From NCBI GenBank assembly GCA_019745775.1, contig JAIESR010000019.1, positions 119,708 through 183,707 of the forward strand: 64,000 nucleotides of DNA, given 5' to 3'. The position numbers were made by a program, and so were the translations under genes. A model generated the notes under the pieces. It was not told the origin of the DNA. It saw nothing but the letters and a program-made list of their open reading frames with translations, and did no database searches. Positions 34,182 to 43,213 of the stretch are shown here, one piece after another. This DNA is from Xanthobacteraceae bacterium. Lineage in GTDB: Bacteria > Pseudomonadota > Alphaproteobacteria > Rhizobiales > Xanthobacteraceae. Position 1 is the stretch's first letter, and every line of letters begins with the position of its first letter.

Positions 34182-34841
34182 TCAGCGGCCGAGCGCGGCG
34201 CTGACGAGCTTGATCGCGTCGTCGCTCGCCCATTCCGCCGGTCCCGCCAGCGTGCCGATCTCGCAGCCCGCGCCGTCGACCAGGATCGTCGTCGGCATGC
34301 CCCAGGCCTTGCCGACCTGCTTGAGATCCTGGAACACCTTCGCCGAAGCGTCGGCATAGTAGGCGAGGCGCTCGATGCCGACCTCCTTGAGCCACGCGCG
34401 CGGCTTGTCGGCATCGCGGGTATCGATATTGACCGCGACCACTTCGAAATCCTTGCCGCCGAGCTTGGCCTGCAATTCGTCGAGCGCCGGCATCTCCTTG
34501 CGGCACGGCACGCACCAGGTGGCCCACAGGTTGAACAGCACGGTGCGGCCCTGCCAGTCCGACAGCTTGCGCTCGGCCCCGGAGCCGTCGCGGAAGGTCA
34601 GGTCGGGCAGCCGGATCGGGCGGCGCGCCGCGGCCATGGCGGCGACCTCGCCGCGCGCGAACGGCGCCATCCGCTGCGCGGCCTCGATGGTCGGCCGGCA
34701 GGCCGGATCGACGGCCGATTTGCCTAGCAACAGGCTGATCCCGTATACCCCCGCGAGCCCGACCGCGACGCCGGCAATGCCGCCGGTCAGGATCAGCGAA
34801 AGCCGCCGTTTGGCGGGGCTTTGTGCTGCGTCGCCGGTCAT
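34182..34841 (-). CDS. tlpA: Thiol:disulfide interchange protein TlpA
   Basis: A 219-residue membrane-anchored thioredoxin. A short cytoplasmic N-terminus and one helix (LSLILTGGIAGVAVGLAGVYGISLLL) are followed by a periplasmic domain with ATWCVPCRKEMPALDEL (active-site CVPC), VNIDTRDADKPRAWL and the cis-Pro in GMPTTILVDGAGC. The extra Cys near residue 53 (DPACRP) and the one near the end (GAGCEIG) match TlpA of Bradyrhizobium, where TlpA supports copper delivery to cytochrome oxidase. It is divergent from argH, with only 27 bp between the two start codons. Confidence 0.9.
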   Translation of the reverse strand: MTGDAAQSPAKRRLSLILTGGIAGVAVGLAGVYGISLLLGKSAVDPACRPTIEAAQRMAPFARGEVAAMAAARRPIRLPDLTFRDGSGAERKLSDWQGRTVLFNLWATWCVPCRKEMPALDELQAKLGGKDFEVVAVNIDTRDADKPRAWLKEVGIERLAYYADASAKVFQDLKQVGKAWGMPTTILVDGAGCEIGTLAGPAEWASDDAIKLVSAALGR

Positions 34842-34868
34842 TGTCGGTGAGACCTCGGTGAACGTGTC

Positions 34869-36257
34869 ATGAGCAACAAGATGTGGGGCGGCCGGTTCGC
34901 CGACGGCCCCGACGCGATCATGGAGGAAATCAACGCCTCCATCGATTTCGACCGGCACCTCTACCGGCAGGATATCGCCGCGAGCAAGGCCCATGCGGCG
35001 ATGCTCGGGAAACAAGGCATCATCACGGCCGACGATGCCGCCAAGATCGCTCACGGTCTAGACACGATCCTGTCAGAGATCGAGAGCGGCATGTTCACAT
35101 TCAAGAGGTCGCTCGAAGACATTCACATGAACGTCGAGAGCCGGCTGGCGGAACTCGTGGGGCCGGCGGCCGGGCGGCTGCACACCGCGCGCTCCCGCAA
35201 CGACCAGGTGGCGACCGATTTCCGGCTCTGGGTGCGTGCCACCATCGATACGATCGACGCCGCGCTTGCCGACTACCAGAAGGCTCTGGCCGAGAAGGCG
35301 CTGGCGCACGCAACGACGGTCATGCCGGGCTTCACGCATCTGCAGACCGCGCAGCCCGTGACCTTCGGTCATCATCTGCTCGCGTATGTGGAAATGGCGG
35401 CGCGCGACCGCGGCCGCTTCAAGGATGCGCGCAAGCGATTGAACGAGTCGCCGCTCGGCGCAGCCGCGCTCGCCGGCACCGCGTTCCCGGTCGATCGCGA
35501 CATGACCGCCGAGGCGCTCGGCTTCGACCGGCCGATGGCGAATTCACTCGACGCCGTCTCCGACCGCGACTTCGTGCTCGAAACGCTGTCGGCCGCCTCG
35601 ATCACCGCCGTGCATCTGTCGCGCTTCGCCGAGGAGATCGTGATCTGGACCTCGCCGCTCACAGGCCTGCTGCTCTTGTCCGATCGCTTTACCACCGGCT
35701 CGTCGATCATGCCGCAGAAGCGCAACCCGGATGCGGCCGAGCTGGTGCGCGCCAAGACTGGCCGCATCATCGGTGCGCTGCAGGCGCTGTTCACGGTGAT
35801 GAAGGGATTGCCGCTCGCCTACCAGAAAGACATGCAGGAGGACAAGGAAGGCGCCATGGACGCGCTGTCCGCGCTGTCGCTCTCGATCGCGGCGATGACC
35901 GGCATGGTGCGCGACATGCTGCCGGACGTTGCGCGCATGCGGGCGGCCGCCGACGGCGGTTATTCGACCGCGACCGATCTCGCCGACTGGCTGGTGAATA
36001 CGCTCAAGATGCCATTCCGCGACGCGCACCATGTTACCGGTCGGATCGTGGCCAAGGCGGCGTCGGATGGCATTGCGCTCGACGCCCTGCCGCTCGAAGC
36101 CATGCGGGCGATCGAGCCGCGCCTCACCAAGGACGTCTACGCGGTGCTGTCGGTTGATAATTCCGTGAAAAGCCGGGTGAGTTACGGCGGCACCGCCCCG
36201 AAGAACGTGCGCCGGGAGGCCAATAAGTGGCTGAAGGCGCTGGCCCGTGAAGGTTGA
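34869..36257 (+). CDS. argH: Argininosuccinate lyase
   Basis: A 462-residue member of the fumarase/aspartase superfamily. It shows [57 protein letters not shown] and the superfamily signature [17 protein letters not shown]. It cleaves argininosuccinate to arginine and fumarate, the last step of arginine synthesis. Length and domains are standard. It is followed by the small lipoprotein gene and lysA in the same direction. Confidence 0.97.
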   Translation: MSNKMWGGRFADGPDAIMEEINASIDFDRHLYRQDIAASKAHAAMLGKQGIITADDAAKIAHGLDTILSEIESGMFTFKRSLEDIHMNVESRLAELVGPAAGRLHTARSRNDQVATDFRLWVRATIDTIDAALADYQKALAEKALAHATTVMPGFTHLQTAQPVTFGHHLLAYVEMAARDRGRFKDARKRLNESPLGAAALAGTAFPVDRDMTAEALGFDRPMANSLDAVSDRDFVLETLSAASITAVHLSRFAEEIVIWTSPLTGLLLLSDRFTTGSSIMPQKRNPDAAELVRAKTGRIIGALQALFTVMKGLPLAYQKDMQEDKEGAMDALSALSLSIAAMTGMVRDMLPDVARMRAAADGGYSTATDLADWLVNTLKMPFRDAHHVTGRIVAKAASDGIALDALPLEAMRAIEPRLTKDVYAVLSVDNSVKSRVSYGGTAPKNVRREANKWLKALAREG

Positions 36258-36336
36258 GGATGGTTTCCGGAACCTATAATTCGCCATGCTCTCGCCGCCG
36301 TGACCGTGCTATGGTGGCGTGGTCAGGAGGGGTGGG

Positions 36337-36600
36337 GTGATCGCCATTTCCAAGCAGAACTGGGCCCGTGTCGCGGCCGTGGCCGCGATTGCCGCCGCAC
36401 TCGGCCTGTCGGCCTGCGGCCGCAAAGGTCCGCTCGACCTGCCGCCCGGCGCCGCCCAGCACTCTGCGCAGCCCGCTTCCGAGGTGCCCGTGAGCGGCGT
36501 CGCCGAGCCGCAGCCGGGATTGACCCGCGACGGCAAAGCGCTGGCGCCGCCGCCGCGCGGCGACAACCGCTCGTTCATCCTCGACTGGCTGGTCCAGTAG
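36337..36600 (+). CDS. LptM-like small lipoprotein
   Basis: An 87-residue lipoprotein. A basic N-terminus and hydrophobic helix (VAAVAAIAAALGLSAC) end in a lipobox, with the lipidated Cys in LSACGRKGPLDLPP. ACGxKGPL is the signature of the YifL/LptM family, which in E. coli assists LptD maturation; the rest is proline-rich and unstructured. The GTG at 36337 was chosen because AGGAGG lies 6 nt upstream. It sits between argH and lysA, a common arrangement in Proteobacteria. Confidence 0.85.
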   Translation: MIAISKQNWARVAAVAAIAAALGLSACGRKGPLDLPPGAAQHSAQPASEVPVSGVAEPQPGLTRDGKALAPPPRGDNRSFILDWLVQ

Positions 36601-36618
36601 GCACCTCCGGACGTTCCG

Positions 36619-37884
36619 ATGCATCATTTCGACTATCGGTCCGGCGTGCTGCACGCCGAGGCGGTCGATATCGCCAAGCTCGCGGAGAGCGTGGGCACGC
36701 CGTTCTATTGCTATTCGACCGCAACGCTCGAGCGGCACTACCGCGTGTTCGCCGGCGCCTTCGCCGATGTGAAGGCGCTCGTCTGCTACGCCATGAAGGC
36801 GAATTCCAACCAGGCGGTGGTGCGCACGCTGGCGAAGCTCGGCGCCGGTGCCGATGTCGTCTCCGAAGGCGAGCTCAAGCGTGCCCGCGCCGCCGGCATC
36901 GCGCCCGACAAGATCATGTTCTCCGGCATCGGCAAGACCGCGCGCGAGCTGGCGCTCGCGGTCGACGAGGGAATCCTGTGCGTCAATGTCGAGTCGGAAG
37001 GCGAGCTCGAACTGCTCTCGTCGATTGCGCAGGGCAAGGGCCGGGTCGCCAATATCTCGGTGCGCGTCAATCCCGATATCGATCCGAAGACCCACGCCAA
37101 GATCGCGACCGGCAAGGCCGAGAACAAGTTCGGCATCCCGATCAGCCGCGCGCGCGACGTCTATGCGCGCGCCGCGAAGCTTCCCGGCGTGAACGTCACC
37201 GGCGTCGACATGCATATCGGCAGCCAGATCACCGAGTTGCAGCCGTTCAAGGATGCCTTCGCGCTGCTGTCGGAATTCGTGCGCAGCTTGCGCGCCGACG
37301 GCCACACCATCGCGCATGTCGACCTCGGCGGCGGTCTCGGCATTCCCTATCGCGAGGACAACGATCCGCCGCCGAATCCCGACGCCTATGCTTCGATCGT
37401 CAAGGAAGCGACCCGCGACCTCGACTGCACGCTGATCTTCGAGCCCGGGCGGCTCTTGGTCGGCAATGCCGGGATTCTCGTGACGCGCGTGCTCTACCTG
37501 AAGCGGGGCGAGGCCAAGAACTTCATCATCGTCGATGCCGGCATGAACGACCTTGTCCGTCCGACGCTCTACGAGGCGCACCACGACATCCGCCCGGTGC
37601 GCCGGCCGGCGCAGGGCGATTGGCGGATGGTGGCCGACGTGGTCGGGCCTGTATGCGAATCGGGCGACTTCCTGGCCCTCGGCCGCGAGCTTGCGGAACC
37701 CAAGCCCGGCGATCTGCTGGCCGTCATGAGCGCCGGCGCCTACGGCGCGGTCCAGGCCGGCACCTACAACACCCGCCCGCTGGTGCCGGAAGTGCTTGTG
37801 AAGGAAGGCGAATGGGCGCTGGTGCGGCCGCGCCTGGAGGTCGAGGCGCAAATTGCGATGGACCGCTTGCCGCGGTGGCTGTGA
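36619..37884 (+). CDS. lysA: Diaminopimelate decarboxylase
   Basis: A 421-residue fold-III PLP enzyme. The PLP lysine is Lys60 in VCYAMKANSNQAVV. The barrel has GVDMHIGSQI and HVDLGGGLGIPY, and the C-terminal beta domain has GPVCESGDFLALGREL with the catalytic Cys, and MSAGAYGAVQAGTYN. It makes lysine from meso-diaminopimelate, the last step of lysine synthesis. It follows the lipoprotein gene by 18 bp and converges on the toxin gene. Confidence 0.97.
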   Translation: MHHFDYRSGVLHAEAVDIAKLAESVGTPFYCYSTATLERHYRVFAGAFADVKALVCYAMKANSNQAVVRTLAKLGAGADVVSEGELKRARAAGIAPDKIMFSGIGKTARELALAVDEGILCVNVESEGELELLSSIAQGKGRVANISVRVNPDIDPKTHAKIATGKAENKFGIPISRARDVYARAAKLPGVNVTGVDMHIGSQITELQPFKDAFALLSEFVRSLRADGHTIAHVDLGGGLGIPYREDNDPPPNPDAYASIVKEATRDLDCTLIFEPGRLLVGNAGILVTRVLYLKRGEAKNFIIVDAGMNDLVRPTLYEAHHDIRPVRRPAQGDWRMVADVVGPVCESGDFLALGRELAEPKPGDLLAVMSAGAYGAVQAGTYNTRPLVPEVLVKEGEWALVRPRLEVEAQIAMDRLPRWL

Positions 37885-37967
37885 GCGTGGGCGACGCCGC
37901 CCCCCATGAATCGGCGATTTTCCGGTTCTCCGCCGCAGCTCAAATCCGGACGCTGTCGACATATCGT

Positions 37968-38459
37968 TCAAAGGGCCGCGCGCAGATCGGCGAGCGATAC
38001 CATGAGGGTCATCGGGTCGAGGGGTGATTCGCTCAAGCCCAGCGCGACGTAAAATGCCTTTGCCTCCTCGGAGATCGCATGAACCAGTAGGCCGCGAATG
38101 CCGATGAGGTCGGACGCTCGAAAAACGCGACAGGCCGCGTCGCCGAACAGGGCGCGGCCGATGCCGTGACCGTGGCGAACGCGATCGACCGCGAGCCGTC
38201 CGAGCACCGCCACTGGGATGGGGTCGGGCATGTTGCGCCGCAGGCGGCCGGTTGCGCTTGCGACATTCACCGCGCCGGAGGCCAGTGCGTAGTAGGCGAC
38301 GACCCGCGGCCCCTCGCACGCGACGAAAGTGCGGGACGCGCCTGTTGCCTGGTTGCCGCGGGAACGCCGGCGCAGCCACTCGTCCAGGGAATCGACGCCC
38401 GAATTGAACTCCGTGAGGTCGTGCTGATCGGCGAGCGGTACCGGCGCGTCAATCGTCAC
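37968..38459 (-). CDS. GNAT acetyltransferase toxin (TacT-like)
   Basis: A 163-residue GNAT protein. It opens with the type II toxin pattern LADQHDLTEFNSGVDSLDEWLRRRS and has RTFVACEGPRVVAYYALASG. The acetyl-CoA motif is VPVAVLGRLAVDRVRHGHGIGRAL. Toxins of this family acetylate aminoacyl-tRNAs and stop translation. The gene overlaps the end of a DUF1778 antitoxin gene by 4 bp, the standard TacAT order. It is convergent with lysA. Confidence 0.9.
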   Translation of the reverse strand: MTIDAPVPLADQHDLTEFNSGVDSLDEWLRRRSRGNQATGASRTFVACEGPRVVAYYALASGAVNVASATGRLRRNMPDPIPVAVLGRLAVDRVRHGHGIGRALFGDAACRVFRASDLIGIRGLLVHAISEEAKAFYVALGLSESPLDPMTLMVSLADLRAAL

Positions 38460-38746
38460 GCGCGCTCCCAGGGTCCGGGCGTTCGCAGGGTCTTGCGCAG
38501 AAGGTTGTTCGACTGCGCCGGAGCATCGAGCATGGCTTGGAACTTGCTGAAGGTCGTCGCATCGACCGTGAACAGGACCTGGTCAAGGAGCGCCGCCTCC
38601 GCGGCCTTGCGCGCCGCCTCAAGAACAAAATCCGTTCGATTTTTTCCGACCGCCCGCGCTGCCTGGTCGATCAGCCCGCGTTCCTCTGGACGAATACGAA
38701 GATTGAGCGTCTCGCGGCGCTGGCGACGTGTTGGTGCTGTCGGCAT
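38456..38746 (-). CDS. DUF1778 antitoxin (TacA-like)
   Basis: A 96-residue protein. The N-terminal ribbon-helix-helix is RRETLNLRIRPEERGLIDQAARAVGKNRTDF, followed by a C-terminal toxin-wrapping segment with FTVDATTFSKFQAMLDAP. DUF1778 proteins neutralise GNAT toxins and repress their own operon. The ATG before PTAPTRRQ was preferred to upstream in-frame starts because those would cross the operator palindrome at 38775-38801, which lies ~29 bp before this start. Confidence 0.9.
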   Translation of the reverse strand: MPTAPTRRQRRETLNLRIRPEERGLIDQAARAVGKNRTDFVLEAARKAAEAALLDQVLFTVDATTFSKFQAMLDAPAQSNNLLRKTLRTPGPWERA

Positions 38747-38774
38747 GAAATCCTCTGGGTCGGTTTTCGTAGCA

Positions 38775-38801
38775 GATCGTAATGACGTTGTCATTACGAT
38801 C
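38775..38801 (-). promoter_or_regulatory. Operator palindrome of the toxin-antitoxin operon
   Basis: GATCGTAATGAC (38775-38786), a GTT spacer and GTCATTACGATC (38790-38801) form a perfect 12-bp inverted repeat. It sits 28 bp upstream of the antitoxin start codon. Ribbon-helix-helix antitoxins bind such short palindromes and autoregulate; the match in position and AT content makes this the likely TacA operator. Confidence 0.8.
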
Positions 38802-39027
38802 CTCTTGGGTCGGAGAGTTTGCTCGATGTATGGACCGGCCCCAACTGGGCTGTTTTCGACAGCCTTTGGGCTGCACGGCAGCCACACGCCTTCCGGCGAG
38901 GCGTCAGCCGAACCATATACGAATGCCGTTGTTTTGATCTGTGACTGCCTTCCTTTTGCCCCGTGCCGGCGGTCCTAATGCATGATATGATGCGCATTCG
39001 TGCAGATTCTCGTTGCTGGAGTTGGAT

Positions 39028-41649
39028 TTGACCGAAGCTTCCGGCACCGTCCTCAAGATCGAGCAGCGGCCCCCAGAGGCCGGCCAAACCATGCTTGCCA
39101 GCGCGCTCAGCCGCGCCAGCTGGAGCCTGCTGTGGGAGCGGCTGTGGCCGGCGCTCGCCTCGATAGCGACTGCTGCCGGCCTGTTCCTTGCGCTGTCCTG
39201 GCTCGGGCTCTGGATGTGGCTGCCGCCGGTCGGTCGGGCCATCGGTCTTGGCGTGTTCTGCCTGATCGGCGCCGCCGCGCTGCTGCCGCTGTTGCGCCTG
39301 CGGCTGCCGAGCCGGACCGAGAAGCTCCGCCGTCTCGACCGCAATTCCGGCCTGACGCATCGGCCCGCCACCACGATCTCCGACCGGATCGCCGGCGAGA
39401 CCGACGACGGCCACGCCGTCGCGCTCTGGCGCGCCCATATCGAACGCGCGCTGCGCTCCGCCAAGACGTTGCGTGCCGGCTTGCCGATGCCGCGCGTCCC
39501 GGCGCGCGACCCGATGGCGTTGCGCGCGTTGGTGCTGATGCTGGTGATCGCCGCATTCTTCGTCGCCGGCAGCGACCGCATGCGGCGCGTGCAGGCCGCG
39601 TTCGACTGGCAGGGCGCGATCACGCCCGCGAATTTCCGTGTCGATGCCTGGGTCAGCCCGCCGCCTTATACGGCGAGGCCGCCGCTGATCCTGCAGGGCC
39701 TGCGCCCGGGCGAACCGGTGCAGTCCGCCGGCGGCCCCATCGCGGTGCCGGCCGGCAGCGTGCTGGTCATCCGCGCCAGCGGGCAGGTCAATCTCGACGT
39801 CGCGACCACCGGCGGGCTCGCCGAGCCCGAGACGACTGCACAGCCGGCCGCCAACCGTGGCGCCACCGAGCGCCGCTTCGTGATCGACGCCGACGGCAGC
39901 GCCACGGTGCGCGCGTCAAGCAACCTGACCTGGCAGTTCACGGCGATCCCCGATCGTGCGCCGACTATCGCGCTGATCGGCGAGCCGCAGGGCACGCAGA
40001 ACGGCCTGCAGATGTCGTACAAGCTCGAGGACGACTACGGCGTCGTCGGCGCGCAGGCGATCTTCAAGCTGATGACGCGCCGCGGCACCAACGGTCACCC
40101 GCCGCGCAATCTTTACGAGGCACCGGAGTTTGCGCTCTCGCTGCCGCAGGCGCGCACGCGCAGCGGCGTCGGCCGCACCACCAAGAACATCAACGAGCAT
40201 CCGTGGGCCGGTGCCGACGTCTCGATGACGCTGATTGCGCGTGACGAAGGCGGCAACGAAGGCACCACCGACCCGATCGATCTGCGGCTGCCCGAGCGTA
40301 CGTTCACCAATCCGGTCGCGCGCGCGCTGATTGAGCAGCGGCGAAATCTGGCGCTCGACGGCGATGCGCAGTGGCTGGTGCTGACCGCTCTCGACGCGCT
40401 CACCTGGGCGCCGGAGAAGTTCAAGATCGAATCCAAGGTCTATCTGGGCTTACGCTCGATCTTCTATCAGCTGGCCCGCGCCAAGAGCGACGATCAGCTC
40501 CGCGACGTGGTCACCCGCATGTGGGACATGGCGGTCACGCTCGAAGACGGCAACATGTCGGATGCCGAGCTCGCGTTGCGCAACGCACAGGAAGCGCTAC
40601 GCCAGGCGCTCGAGCGCGGCGCGTCCGAGGAGGAGATCAAGAAGCTGATGGACCAGCTGCGGGCGGCGGTCGACCGCTTCCTGCAGGCGCTGGCGGAGCA
40701 GATGCGGCGTAATCCGGACCAGGCGCAGCGGCCGCTCGATCCGAATGCGCGCCAGCTCAGCCAGCAGGATCTCAAGAACATGCTCGACCGCATGGAGCAG
40801 GCGGCAAAGCAAGGCTCGCGCGATGCCGCGCGCAAGATGCTCGATGAGCTGGCGCAGATGCTCAACAACCTCCAGATGGCGCGGCCGGGCCAGCAGGGCG
40901 ATGACGGCGACGACGAGATGAACCAGGCGATGGATCAGCTCAACGACATGATCCGTCGCCAGCAGCAGTTGCGCGACCGCACCTTCGAGCAGGGCCAGGA
41001 CCAGCGCCGCCAGCAGGGCCAGCGCGGTCAGAAGGGCAGGCAGGGTCAAAAAGGCCAGCAGCCCGGCGAGCAGGGGCAGGAAGGCCAGCAGGGCGAGCAA
41101 GGCATGGGCGACCTGCGCGAGCAGCAGCAGGCGCTGCGCGAGCAGCTCAACAAGCTGCTCGATGAGTTGGCCAAGCGTGGGCTGGGCCAGCAGCCTGGCC
41201 AACCGGGCGAGAAGGAGATGCAGCAGCTCGGCCGCGCCGGCAAGGAGATGGGGCAGGCGGAGGGCCAGCTCGGCGAAGGCGATGCCGACGGTGCGGTGGA
41301 TTCACAGGGCCGTGCGCTCGATGAGCTGCGGCGCGGCATGGGCAACCTCGCGCAGTCGATGCAACAGCAACAAGGCATGGGCCAGGGCCCGGGGCCCGAC
41401 CGGCCCGGCGGCAGAAGTCAGGAGCGTGCCAACCGGGATACCGACCCGCTCGGTCGCCCGCTGCGGAATCAGGGCATGGACGACACGACGCTGCCGAACA
41501 CCTGCCTGAACACCGACGATCCCAAGTGCTTCCCGGCGCGCCGTCGCGCCGAGGAGATCCTCAACGAGCTGCGGCGCCGCTTCGGCGAAAGCTTCCGTCC
41601 GCAGATCGAACTCGACTATATCGAGCGGCTGCTCCGGGATATCCGCTAG
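39028..41649 (+). CDS. TIGR02302/DUF4175 family membrane protein
   Basis: An ~873-residue protein. Two N-terminal helices (near residues 43-85, LWPALASIATAAGLFLAL) and one near residue 170 (ALVLMLVIAAFFVAGSD) are followed by a large periplasmic region with beta-rich segments (YTARPPLILQGLRPGEPV). Next come long helices rich in Arg/Glu/Gln (about 500-640), then a Gly/Gln-rich repeat tract (about 655-700) and a conserved C-terminus ending ELDYIERLLRDIR. The family is conserved in Alphaproteobacteria next to lysA and has no known activity. TTG 39028 was chosen because GGAG lies 6 nt upstream; TTG 39013 is possible. CDS length should be confirmed. Confidence 0.85.
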   Translation: MTEASGTVLKIEQRPPEAGQTMLASALSRASWSLLWERLWPALASIATAAGLFLALSWLGLWMWLPPVGRAIGLGVFCLIGAAALLPLLRLRLPSRTEKLRRLDRNSGLTHRPATTISDRIAGETDDGHAVALWRAHIERALRSAKTLRAGLPMPRVPARDPMALRALVLMLVIAAFFVAGSDRMRRVQAAFDWQGAITPANFRVDAWVSPPPYTARPPLILQGLRPGEPVQSAGGPIAVPAGSVLVIRASGQVNLDVATTGGLAEPETTAQPAANRGATERRFVIDADGSATVRASSNLTWQFTAIPDRAPTIALIGEPQGTQNGLQMSYKLEDDYGVVGAQAIFKLMTRRGTNGHPPRNLYEAPEFALSLPQARTRSGVGRTTKNINEHPWAGADVSMTLIARDEGGNEGTTDPIDLRLPERTFTNPVARALIEQRRNLALDGDAQWLVLTALDALTWAPEKFKIESKVYLGLRSIFYQLARAKSDDQLRDVVTRMWDMAVTLEDGNMSDAELALRNAQEALRQALERGASEEEIKKLMDQLRAAVDRFLQALAEQMRRNPDQAQRPLDPNARQLSQQDLKNMLDRMEQAAKQGSRDAARKMLDELAQMLNNLQMARPGQQGDDGDDEMNQAMDQLNDMIRRQQQLRDRTFEQGQDQRRQQGQRGQKGRQGQKGQQPGEQGQEGQQGEQGMGDLREQQQALREQLNKLLDELAKRGLGQQPGQPGEKEMQQLGRAGKEMGQAEGQLGEGDADGAVDSQGRALDELRRGMGNLAQSMQQQQGMGQGPGPDRPGGRSQERANRDTDPLGRPLRNQGMDDTTLPNTCLNTDDPKCFPARRRAEEILNELRRRFGESFRPQIELDYIERLLRDIR

Positions 41650-41667
41650 TTTTCCACTTGGTGGGTG

Positions 41668-42054
41668 CTAGTGCACCTGCCGGCTCGCGCTGGCGGCAAT
41701 GGCGTCGCGCACCGCGGTGCGGATGGTCGCGAGCGAGAACGGCTTCGCGATCACGTCGTGAATCAGCGCTTCGAGTCCCGAGGCGCGCTCGCGCTGGTCG
41801 GCGTAGCCGGTCATCAAGAGGATCGCGACATTGGGGTGGTCGCGCGCGGCCGCGAGTGCGAGCGCAATGCCGTCCATGATCGGCATGCGGATGTCGGTCA
41901 GCAGCAGTTCGAACGCGCCTTGTTCGCGGGTGAGCATGTCGAGCGCCTCGGCGCCGTCATTGGCGGTCGTGACGTCGTGACCGTCCTGCGCCAGCGCGCG
42001 CGCCACCAGGGCGCGGATGCCTTCCTCGTCTTCGGCGATCAGGATGCGAGCCAT
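41668..42054 (-). CDS. cpdR: CpdR-like response regulator
   Basis: A 128-residue single receiver domain: MARILIAEDEEGIRALVARAL, phospho-acceptor Asp54 in LLLTDIRMPIMDGIALALAA, then ILLMTGYADQRERASGLEALIHDVIAKPF. The MTGYADQRERA-GLEALIHDVIAKPF stretch is the hallmark of CpdR, the alphaproteobacterial adaptor that, unphosphorylated, targets ClpXP substrates in the CtrA cell-cycle circuit. It is expected to be phosphorylated by the CckA-ChpT relay. It converges on the TIGR02302 gene and lies 21 bp after the zinc-ribbon gene. Confidence 0.93.
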   Translation of the reverse strand: MARILIAEDEEGIRALVARALAQDGHDVTTANDGAEALDMLTREQGAFELLLTDIRMPIMDGIALALAAARDHPNVAILLMTGYADQRERASGLEALIHDVIAKPFSLATIRTAVRDAIAASASRQVH

Positions 42055-42075
42055 TTGTCGTCTACCTCACTCATC

Positions 42076-42957
42076 TCATTGCGCGCCGGCAAGCATGTCG
42101 TGCCGGTTGAAGAATCTGACCTGCACCGCGTGCGCATCGGGTGGCGGCGAGGCGAGGCGCGAGCGGAATGGAATGGTCGCGCCCGGCGCGAGCGTGCTGC
42201 GCGCCGGCTGTGCGGTCCAGTTGTAGATCTCGTGCCCTTTGGCGTTGCGTACGGCGAAGCGGAGCCTCGGCACGTTGATCGGCTGCTTGCTGGCGCTCTT
42301 GATGACGCCCTCGACCACCAGCATGGGAGTGCCGTCCTGGGTATCCTTGCGTGTGACCAGTTCGGTGAAGACCAGGCCGCGCAGATTGACCTCGAGGCCG
42401 ATCGCGGCATAGGCCGAAGCGGTCTGCGGCATCAGCCGCACGATCTCGGTGCGAAACGCGATGAGTCCCCAATTGATCGCGATCAGCAGCGTGATCGCCG
42501 TCGCCCAGCCCGGCATCGGCCAGCGCGACTTGGATTTCGGCGGCGGCCGCCGGAGCCGCCGGGCGGCGACCGTCTCGATGTCCACGGGGGGCTCGGCGGC
42601 CGCTGGCGGCGGCTCGGGTTCGCTTGGCACCAGCGTCGGTGCGTCCTCGACCGCCGGCACGGGGACGTCGTACTCGCGCGGCTGCGGCAATGCGCCCGGT
42701 CCACGGTCGTCGCGATCGAGTTCCGGCGGCGGCTCGGCTTCGGCGACCGGGGCCGCCTCGGGCAGCGGCGGCTCGTCGCCATGGGCCAGGGCCGCCAGGT
42801 CCTTTTGGTGCGACAATGAGATCGCCGCCATCGCCTCGGTGTTGGCGGCAAACCAGACCTTCTTGCAGCGGACGCAGCGCACCGACCGCCCCGTCGCGCC
42901 AAGCGAGGACGGCTCAACCTGATAGGAGGTCGCGCAGTTCGGGCAGACGATCAGCAT
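42076..42957 (-). CDS. MJ0042 zinc-ribbon, DUF3426-like membrane protein
   Basis: A 293-residue protein. The N-terminal zinc ribbon has CPNCATSYQVEPSSLG and RCVRCKKVWFA (two CxxC pairs within 35 residues). An acidic proline-rich linker (about 55-130) precedes one membrane helix near residue 155 (WATAITLLIAINWGLIAF). The C-terminal ~115 residues are a beta-sandwich-like domain typical of DUF3426 (VTRKDTQDGTPMLVVEGVIK). The zinc ribbon faces the cytoplasm. It is divergent from ftsE and in the same direction as cpdR; the role is unknown. Confidence 0.87.
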   Translation of the reverse strand: MLIVCPNCATSYQVEPSSLGATGRSVRCVRCKKVWFAANTEAMAAISLSHQKDLAALAHGDEPPLPEAAPVAEAEPPPELDRDDRGPGALPQPREYDVPVPAVEDAPTLVPSEPEPPPAAAEPPVDIETVAARRLRRPPPKSKSRWPMPGWATAITLLIAINWGLIAFRTEIVRLMPQTASAYAAIGLEVNLRGLVFTELVTRKDTQDGTPMLVVEGVIKSASKQPINVPRLRFAVRNAKGHEIYNWTAQPARSTLAPGATIPFRSRLASPPPDAHAVQVRFFNRHDMLAGAQ

Positions 42958-43213
42958 CGGCGAATCCAGGCCACCCCGGGGGTCCGCCTGGACGGTACCA
43001 AGCGACCGTTAACGGATCGGAAACCATGTCGGACCGCCGGCCGCGGCGACAAAGCCCTTGCTGTGCAATCCGTTGATCGGAGGTTTCCGGGAGGGGCCGA
43101 ACGGCCGGGGCGCTGCTATAAACGGCGAATCGGCACTAGGGTGCGGTTCAGAAGTCGCCGAGAGGGGCGTACGAACTTCGGAACACCAGCACGGGTGGGG
43201 CTCGGAGCAGCAC

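Noticed and set aside
36274..38379. Very long antisense open frame (~700 codons) opposite lysA and the lipoprotein gene
   Set aside because: It is low-complexity (Arg/Asp/His-rich), matches no family and lies opposite clear argH-lysA coding sequence. Long antisense frames are expected in GC-rich DNA.
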